Positions 5,831 through 10,060 of a stretch of DNA of 10,060 nt are shown piece after piece. The position numbers and the translations under genes are program-made. Source of the DNA: an uncultured Vogesella sp. (lineage in GTDB: Bacteria > Pseudomonadota > Gammaproteobacteria > Burkholderiales > Chromobacteriaceae); contig CAMLGD010000116.1 in NCBI GenBank assembly GCA_946479405.1, positions 1 to 10,060 of the forward strand, read 5' to 3'. Numbering within the stretch: position 1 is the first letter of the stretch; each line of letters begins with the position of its first letter. The notes beneath the pieces are model-generated. The model saw nothing but the letters and a program-made list of their open reading frames with translations, was not told where the DNA came from and did no database searches.

Positions 5831-6631
5831 TTCTGTAGGGGAACGCCCGGCGCGTTGGCCGCGCCACCAGCGCCAGCGCAGCTTCAGGTCGTACCACAAC
5901 GGGCGCAGCCCCAGCAGCAGCAGAAACAGCGCCAACGGCACGCTGAAGCTGTAGCCCAGATGCTTGAAGCCCAGCGCTCCCACCACACCGCCGACGAAGA
6001 AGCAGCCCAGAATCCACAGATAGATCTGCAGCCGTTCGCGGTTGGCGCGCACCTCCGGCACCTTGCCGCCCCCACCGCGGTTGATATAGCTGGCCTTGGC
6101 CAGCTCGATGCCGATATCGGTGGCGATGCCGGTCATATGGGTGCTGCGCAATAGTCCACCGGACAGCTTGGTGACGATGGTGTTGTGCATGCCCATGATG
6201 AAACACAGCAGCAGCACGATGGGCGGGGCAAAGAAATCCGGTGCAATGGCCAGCGCGGCGCCGGCCAGACCAAACAACAGCAGCAAGGCGGCTTCTTCGA
6301 TCAGCGAGACACCGTAGCCGCTGCGCAGGCGCTGCCGCCGCGCCCAGTTGATCAGCCACGCGGCGTGGGCGGCACCGGCAATGAAGCTCAGCAGCGAGGC
6401 CAATGCGGCCAACGTTGCCCCCACATCGCCCAGCACTAGGTTATCCGCCATTGCCGACACCACCCCGGAAACATGCGAGGTGTAGCGCTGCACCGCCAGA
6501 AAGCCCCCCGCATTGAGCGCGCCGGCGATAAACGCCATGGCGCCGCCCAACAGCCAGGTCAGCGGCTCACGATACAGACTGCGGCTACGGACGCGTTGGT
6601 CCAGCAAACGGGTCAGGTGCTGTCGGCGCAT
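5822..6631 (-). CDS. DUF1275 (YoaK-family) integral membrane protein
   Basis: A 269-residue inner-membrane protein of the DUF1275/YoaK family; function is not established. Seen: a basic N-terminus, then about six hydrophobic segments near 24-46, 72-95, 110-130, 136-152, 206-222 and 232-245. Family blocks are GALNAGGFLAVQRYTSHVSG (37-56), where a small-residue motif precedes a Tyr/Thr/Ser-His loop, and GMHNTIVTKLSGGLLRSTHMTGIATDIG from about residue 147. These two repeat-like blocks, each with a [S/T]HxxG signature, suggest an internal duplication. The basic C-terminus (RWRWWRGQR) is probably cytoplasmic. The ATG at 6631 is chosen; a TTG three codons upstream (6640) is possible. Neither has a Shine-Dalgarno, and the ATG lies only ten bases after the T tract of the preceding gene's terminator. 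The end of the gene carries the first PHO heptamer of phoX. Confidence 0.82.
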   Translation of the reverse strand: MRRQHLTRLLDQRVRSRSLYREPLTWLLGGAMAFIAGALNAGGFLAVQRYTSHVSGVVSAMADNLVLGDVGATLAALASLLSFIAGAAHAAWLINWARRQRLRSGYGVSLIEEAALLLLFGLAGAALAIAPDFFAPPIVLLLCFIMGMHNTIVTKLSGGLLRSTHMTGIATDIGIELAKASYINRGGGGKVPEVRANRERLQIYLWILGCFFVGGVVGALGFKHLGYSFSVPLALFLLLLGLRPLWYDLKLRWRWWRGQRAGRSPTEMS

Positions 6632-6641
6632 GGTCGGCAAT

Positions 6642-6668
6642 AAAAAAGGCAGGCCATTACGGCCTGCC
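6642..6668 (-). terminator. Intrinsic terminator of the rfaE2-birA-coaX-SPOR operon
   Basis: On the minus strand GGCAGGCC and GGCCTGCC form an 8-bp GC stem (6661-6668 with 6648-6655) with a 5-base loop, followed directly by six T residues (6647-6642). It begins eight bases after the SPOR gene stop. This is the most canonical terminator in the window. Confidence 0.9.
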
Positions 6669-6676
6669 GGTGGACA

Positions 6677-7546
6677 CTAGCGGCATTCCTGCAGCGGAAT
6701 GCCGGGCAACAAGCGCAGCTGCAGCGCCTTCAAGCGCGTGAGCGCTGCATCATCCAGCGCTTTGAAATTCAACGTGGTCAGGCGGGTATGCTCGCCACGG
6801 ACATCCAGCTTGGCCTTGTCGTAACCGACCTCCTTCAGACGTTGCAGCAATGCCTGTGCCGCCTCCTGCTTGCTGAACAGGCCCAGCGACAAATGATTCT
6901 TGAACGCGCCATCGGTCTTCACGATGTAGCTATCAAAACCCTTGCTGCGCAATTCGGAAACCAGCGTCTGCGTCTCTGCCTGGGTCGCCAGCGGCGGGTA
7001 GAACACCCAGATGCGGCCAGAGCCACGCAGTTCTTCCTTCACGCTGGCTGCCGGTGTGGTGGCCAGTTGCAATGATGGCAGACCGCCCTGCACCCGCTCC
7101 AGCTGTTTCGGATCCAGCGGCCCCCAGTTGCGGCACAGGTTGGCGGTCGCCAGCTTGGCATCCGCCGGTTTGAGCGGTACGGCGGGCTTGCTGTCTGCCG
7201 GTTTGGCTGGCGCCAGCGGCGGCATCACGGCCGGGGCGACCACAGACTTGGCGGCGGTTTTCGGCGCAATGGCAGCAGGCTGCGATGCCGTCTTGGTCGC
7301 GGCCTGCTTGCTTACTACCGGCGCCGATGCCAGCTCTGCCAGCGATGCGGACGCGGTTTCCGCCAGCGGCGCGCTGGCCACGGCGGCCGATGCCAGTTGC
7401 GGCGGCTTCCAGTCTGGCGGCAACAGTTTCAGTTGCGCCGCATTGACTTCCTGCGCCTTCAGGTCCCGCTCCGGTTTTTGTTTGATCAGCGCGTATAACC
7501 CCGCGAACAGGTTGAGCACCAGCAATGCCCCCAATAGCCACTTCAT
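6677..7546 (-). CDS. SPOR-domain membrane protein
   Basis: A 289-residue bitopic inner-membrane protein. Seen: a single N-terminal membrane segment (about residues 2-20), then an Ala/Pro/Lys-rich low-complexity linker (about 50-135) that probably spans the periplasm. A SPOR-like domain follows at about 176-250 (RIWVFYPPLATQAETQTLVSELRSKGF and the strand NHLSLGLFSKQEAAQ). SPOR domains bind glycan strands lacking stem peptides, usually at the division site. This domain diverges at its first strand. Two Cys residues (138 and 288) flank the folded part and could form a disulfide. The last 40 residues have no family match I recognise. Its ATG overlaps the coaX stop by one base (TGATG), with no independent Shine-Dalgarno, so translation is probably coupled. 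A link to cell-wall or division processes is inferred from the domain only. Confidence 0.8.
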   Translation of the reverse strand: MKWLLGALLVLNLFAGLYALIKQKPERDLKAQEVNAAQLKLLPPDWKPPQLASAAVASAPLAETASASLAELASAPVVSKQAATKTASQPAAIAPKTAAKSVVAPAVMPPLAPAKPADSKPAVPLKPADAKLATANLCRNWGPLDPKQLERVQGGLPSLQLATTPAASVKEELRGSGRIWVFYPPLATQAETQTLVSELRSKGFDSYIVKTDGAFKNHLSLGLFSKQEAAQALLQRLKEVGYDKAKLDVRGEHTRLTTLNFKALDDAALTRLKALQLRLLPGIPLQECR

Positions 7547-8256
7547 CAGCAGTCTGCCACGCTAGCTAAGCCATAAAGCACCAGATTATCCACCATCCGC
7601 GCCTCCGGCGGGAGGGCTGCCGCCAATCGTTCGGCATCGCCGCCAGTGAGCAGCAGTTGTGGCTGGCGCCCGGTGTGCGCCGCCAGCCGCTGCTGCATGC
7701 GCAGGATGGCGCCGCACAGGGCATAGACGGCTCCCGATGCCAAGGCATCCTCGGTGCCCTGCGGAAAGTCGCAGATCTGGCCGGCCGCACGATCCAGGTT
7801 GGCGGTATTCTGCGCCAGTGACTGCAGCATCAGGCGGTAGCCCGGCAGGATCAGGCCGCCCAGATAGTCGCCTTCCGCCGTCAAGGCCTCCACCGTTAGC
7901 GCCGTACCGGCACAGGCCACCACGACATCGGCAGCACATATGCGGCGAGCGCCCAGCACGGCCAGCCAGCGGTCGGCACCCTGTTCCGCCACGTTGCGGT
8001 AATGGTTGCGCACGCCGAGTGCCGCCGGCTGCGCGCGCTGCCATTGCACTGTCAGCGGCGCGGCCTGCTCGATCTGCTGCCGCACCTGGGGGTGTGCCAC
8101 GTTGGCCGCATACACCGCCGTTACCGCCAGGCCGCGCCAGTCATCCGCCAACTGCGACAGCGCATCATGCGCCAGCGCCGTCACCGGCCCGAGCTGCGCA
8201 CCATCCCACAGCGCCCATTTCACCCGGCTGTTGCCGGCGTCGATCAGCAGCTTCAT
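7546..8256 (-). CDS. coaX: Type III pantothenate kinase
   Basis: CoaX phosphorylates pantothenate, the first step of CoA synthesis in the cytosol, and uses a monovalent cation. Type III enzymes are not feedback-inhibited by CoA. The product is 236 residues, near the usual 240-260. Seen: the phosphate-1 motif DAGNSRVKW (6-14, with catalytic Asp6), LGVRNHYRNVAEQGADRW (80-97, containing the pantothenate-binding GADR block), CAGTALTVEAL (115-125, phosphate-2), GGLILPGYRLM (133-143), TANL (151-154) and TGGDA (204-208, adenosine region). The phosphate-2 motif has Glu123 where family members usually carry Asp. The ATG overlaps the birA stop in ATGA. In many betaproteobacteria coaX (formerly baf) lies next to birA, which supports the call. 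No type I coaA is visible in the window. Confidence 0.93.
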   Translation of the reverse strand: MKLLIDAGNSRVKWALWDGAQLGPVTALAHDALSQLADDWRGLAVTAVYAANVAHPQVRQQIEQAAPLTVQWQRAQPAALGVRNHYRNVAEQGADRWLAVLGARRICAADVVVACAGTALTVEALTAEGDYLGGLILPGYRLMLQSLAQNTANLDRAAGQICDFPQGTEDALASGAVYALCGAILRMQQRLAAHTGRQPQLLLTGGDAERLAAALPPEARMVDNLVLYGLASVADC

Positions 8257-9218
8257 GGCGCCGCCCGCAAGCTGACTTCACCGACATGGAACACGCGCGG
8301 GCCGCCGGCAGTATCCACCTGCAATGCACCGTGATCATCCACCCCCAGTGCCACGCCTTCGACCGGCTCGCCATGGCTGAAGCGCAGTAGCACCGGCTGC
8401 TGCAGAAACGCCGCGCAAGCGCTCCATTCGGCGTGGAAAGCGGCAAAGCCGTCGCGGTCAAAGGCGGCCAGCACCTCGGCCAGCTGGTTCAGCAGTTCGG
8501 CCAGCAAGGCGTTGCGGCCAACCTTGTAACCGGCATCGGCCAAGTTGGCCACCGGCTGGTCCACCTCACCCGGCGACCCCATGTTGAGGCCGATACCGAT
8601 CACCACGGCTGCCGGCCCCAGCGCATCGCCCGACAGCTCAATCAGGATGCCCGCCAGTTTGCGGCCATCCAGCAGCACATCATTCGGCCACTTCAGCTGC
8701 ACCGGCACATCGAAGCTATGCAAGGCGCGCACCATGGCCACGCCCACCGCCAGCGACAGGCCGGCCAGGCCGGACAAGCCTCGCTCGAAGCGCCATAACA
8801 CCGAGAAGGTAAGGCCGACACCCAGCGGCATCTGCCAGCGCCGCCCGAGCCGGCCACGGCCAGCGGTCTGCCGCTCTGCCGCCAGTACCAGGCCATGCGG
8901 CGCACCCTGTGCTGCGCGTGCCATCAGTTGGGTATTGGACGAGTCGATCTCGTCGGCGGTGGCCAGCGTCCACACGTTGGCCGCATGCTCGTGCAGCCCC
9001 GCGCGCACGCGTGCCACTTCCAGCAGTTCGAATGGCTGTGGCAGGCGATAACCCTGGCCACGGACACTGAATACCTTGATGCCGAACTCGCTCTCCAGCT
9101 TGTGTACCGCCTGCCAGATCAGCGTGCGCGAACAGCCCTGTGCCTGCGCCATATCCTCACCGGAATGGAAACGCCCATCCGCCAGCTGGCGCAACACGGC
9201 AAATGCGAGGTCGTTCAT
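8253..9218 (-). CDS. birA: Bifunctional biotin-protein ligase / biotin operon repressor
   Basis: BirA makes biotinyl-5'-AMP and transfers biotin to the carboxyl carrier protein of acetyl-CoA carboxylase. The long form also represses biotin genes. The product is 321 residues, matching E. coli BirA. Seen: an N-terminal winged helix (residues 1-60, recognition helix around CSRTLIWQAVHKLESEFG, wing SVRGQGYRL). The catalytic domain has SSNT (93-96), ERQTAGRGRLGRRW (115-128, biotinyl-AMP loop), KWPNDVLLDGRKLAGILIE (176-194, with the catalytic Lys at 187 in RKLAGI) and GIGLNMG (208-214). A C-terminal SH3-like domain runs from about 273 to 318. The N-terminal DNA-binding domain is intact, so a regulatory role is plausible. 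The ATG at 9218 overlaps the rfaE2 stop in ATGA, and the stop overlaps the coaX start in the same way. Confidence 0.95.
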   Translation of the reverse strand: MNDLAFAVLRQLADGRFHSGEDMAQAQGCSRTLIWQAVHKLESEFGIKVFSVRGQGYRLPQPFELLEVARVRAGLHEHAANVWTLATADEIDSSNTQLMARAAQGAPHGLVLAAERQTAGRGRLGRRWQMPLGVGLTFSVLWRFERGLSGLAGLSLAVGVAMVRALHSFDVPVQLKWPNDVLLDGRKLAGILIELSGDALGPAAVVIGIGLNMGSPGEVDQPVANLADAGYKVGRNALLAELLNQLAEVLAAFDRDGFAAFHAEWSACAAFLQQPVLLRFSHGEPVEGVALGVDDHGALQVDTAGGPRVFHVGEVSLRAAP

Positions 9219-9712
9219 TGGCCGTCCACGGTACGGATTTTCTTGATGGTCGCCGTGGTAGAGGTATCAAACAGGAAGGGAATCGAGTGCACCTCGCCAC
9301 CACGCGCCAGGGTTTCGGCACTACCAACGATCTTGTCTACCGCCCAGTCGCCCCCTTTTACCAGTACATCCGGCTGTACCAGTTCGATAAGTGCTGCCGG
9401 GGTGTCGCTGTCGAACCAGGTCACCAGGCTGACACTTTCCAACGCAGCCAATACTGCCGCCCGGTTCAGCTCGTTATTGATCGGGCGGTCATCGCCTTTG
9501 CCCTGCCGCTTCACCGAGGCATCGGTGTTCAGCCCCAGCACCAGACTGGCCCCTAGCGCACGCGCCTGTGCCAAGTAGGTCACGTGGCCGCGGTGCAGGA
9601 TATCGAAGCAGCCATTGGTAAACACGATGGGGCGCGGCAATGCGGCCAACCTCGCCTCCAATTGCTGTGGCGGGCAGATTTTGTCTTCAAATGCAGGAGT
9701 GGGATACGACAT
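9215..9712 (-). CDS. rfaE2: D-glycero-beta-D-manno-heptose 1-phosphate adenylyltransferase
   Basis: This enzyme (RfaE domain II, HldC) adenylylates heptose 1-phosphate to ADP-heptose, the donor for the lipopolysaccharide inner core. The product is 165 residues: only the nucleotidyltransferase half of the E. coli HldE fusion, so the kinase is a separate gene elsewhere. Seen: the HxGH signature within TNGCFDILHRGH (32-43, HRGH at 40-43), a conserved LGLNTDASVKR strand-turn (59-69), GDDRPIN (73-79), VLVKGGDW (116-123) and the C-terminal nucleotide motif STTATIKKI (151-159). The ATG at 9712 has GAGAG seven bases upstream. It is the first gene of the rfaE2-birA-coaX-SPOR unit and lies about 107 bases downstream of the rRNA operon terminator, so it needs its own promoter. 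Confidence 0.94.
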   Translation of the reverse strand: MSYPTPAFEDKICPPQQLEARLAALPRPIVFTNGCFDILHRGHVTYLAQARALGASLVLGLNTDASVKRQGKGDDRPINNELNRAAVLAALESVSLVTWFDSDTPAALIELVQPDVLVKGGDWAVDKIVGSAETLARGGEVHSIPFLFDTSTTATIKKIRTVDGQ

Positions 9713-9818
9713 GAAAATACTCTCGGCAGATGCCGGCTACAGGGCCAGCGCAAGGTGATAAGCAAAGTGGAGGATACCATCGGCCATCCCGCCATCCCAT
9801 ACGCAACGCGACAAATGC
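9713..9818 (-). promoter_or_regulatory. Leader and promoter region of the rfaE2 operon
   Basis: This gap lies between the rRNA operon terminator and the rfaE2 start, and must hold the operon promoter if the terminator is efficient. I see no convincing -35/-10 pair. A tandem 8-bp direct repeat (GGGATGGC twice on the minus strand, plus-strand 9783-9798) followed by CGATGG is present. No tRNA or small gene is supported here. Confidence 0.4.
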
Positions 9819-9848
9819 AAAAAGCCCAGACGCATGTCTGGGCTTTTT
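9819..9848 (-). terminator. Terminator at the end of the rRNA operon
   Basis: A perfect 13-bp inverted repeat: AAAAAGCCCAGAC and GTCTGGGCTTTTT around the loop GCAT. On the minus strand the GC core is followed by TTTTT, seven bases beyond the 5S 3' end. The A/T flanks make it symmetric, so it may also stop plus-strand transcripts. Confidence 0.9.
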
Positions 9849-9854
9849 AAGGGG

Positions 9855-9968
9855 CTCTGGCAATGTCCTACTTTCACACGGGTATCCGCACTATCATCGG
9901 CGCTAGAGTGTTTCACGGTCCTGTTCGGAATGGGAAGGCGTGGGGCCACTCTGCTATGGTCACCAGAA
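9855..9968 (-). rRNA. rrf: 5S ribosomal RNA (complete, distal copy)
   Basis: About 114 bases on the minus strand match betaproteobacterial 5S rRNA. Diagnostic blocks: GTGACCATAGCAGAGTGG near the 5' end, CCCACGCCTTCCCATTCCGA with AACAGGACCGTGAAACACTC (helix III/loop C region), TAGCGCCGATGATAGTG (loop E/helix IV region) and GTGTGAAAGTAGG before the 3' end. The ends pair as TCTGGT with GCCAGA (helix I), which fixes the approximate limits; the exact termini are uncertain by a few bases. It is followed by a strong terminator, so it is the last gene of the rRNA operon. Confidence 0.95.
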
Positions 9969-10006
9969 AAACTGGTCGTTTACCGGCAACTGGCCAAGTA
10001 AACCTA

Positions 10007-10034
10007 AGCCCAGCTTGATGTCTCAAGCTGGGCT
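10007..10034 (-). terminator. Stem-loop between the two 5S rRNA copies
   Basis: A perfect 12-bp inverted repeat: AGCCCAGCTTGA and TCAAGCTGGGCT around the loop TGTC. On the minus strand it is followed only by TTAGGTTTAC, without a solid T tract. It could be a weak terminator that reads through into the distal 5S or an RNase processing stem. It shares the AGCCCAG/CTGGGCT stem base with the terminator at 9819-9848. Confidence 0.6.
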
Positions 10035-10045
10035 CATTGTGGGGA

Positions 10046-10060
10046 GTCTGGCGGTGTCCT
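10046..10060 (-). rRNA. rrf: 5S ribosomal RNA, second copy, 3' end only (cut by the right edge)
   Basis: The last 15 bases (GTCTGGCGGTGTCCT on the plus strand) align with the 3' end of the complete 5S copy (CTCTGGCAATGTCCT on the plus strand). They match the usual betaproteobacterial 3' end AGGACACCGCCAGAC on the minus strand. Only this fragment is visible, so the call rests on the match and on the expected position upstream of the other 5S gene. Confidence 0.75.

Noticed and set aside
9713..9854. A tRNA gene between 5S rRNA and rfaE2
   Set aside because: No GGTTCGA-type T loop, acceptor pairing or CCA end is visible. The region holds only the terminator and a leader.
1..10060. Neisseria-type DNA uptake sequences, CRISPR arrays, IS ends or transposase genes
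   Set aside because: On reading I found no GCCGTCTGAA motif, no regularly spaced long repeats and no transposase-like protein.

Overview
This window looks like the chromosome of a high-GC betaproteobacterium, most likely Neisseriales of the Chromobacterium/Vogesella/Aquitalea type. The clues are a betaproteobacterial-type 5S rRNA, the tightly packed rfaE2-birA-coaX-SPOR block, a type III pantothenate kinase of the betaproteobacterial kind, and even GC-rich coding throughout. The genus is inference; the order is moderately supported. Nothing marks a mobile element, phage, CRISPR array or recent island. Most of the window is ordinary chromosomal content, with regulatory structure as its most interesting part.

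Left part (1-2750): the 5' part of an agmatinase gene (speB, minus strand, running off the left edge) diverges from a plus-strand pair. That pair is a polytopic DUF898/YjgN-family membrane protein followed, with a 7-base overlap, by a membrane-anchored M48 zinc metallopeptidase. A perfect hairpin closes this convergent junction.

Middle part (2770-6631, all minus strand): reading right to left come a DUF1275/YoaK-family membrane protein, a Tat-exported PhoX-type alkaline phosphatase, and a small outer-membrane beta-barrel protein. phoX has its own promoter region with five PHO-box heptamers at exact 11-bp intervals, followed at the canonical 10-nt distance by a -10-like hexamer. phoX is therefore probably a strongly phosphate-starvation-induced gene under PhoB. 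A strong terminator separates phoX from the barrel gene. The barrel gene has a leader with an FNR/ANR-like half-palindrome and a separate 17-bp perfect palindrome.

Right part (6648-10060, minus strand): rfaE2 (LPS heptose activation), birA (biotin ligase/repressor), coaX (CoA synthesis) and a SPOR-domain membrane protein overlap one another by 1-4 bases and end at an intrinsic terminator. Upstream of them lies the distal end of an rRNA operon: a complete 5S rRNA gene with its terminator and, at the window edge, the 3' end of a second, slightly different 5S gene. A stem-loop separates the two. The 16S and 23S genes would lie beyond the right edge.

No gene-free stretch exceeds 300 bases. The longest gaps (410-609, 3535-3760, 9713-9854) hold leaders, hairpins and promoter candidates.
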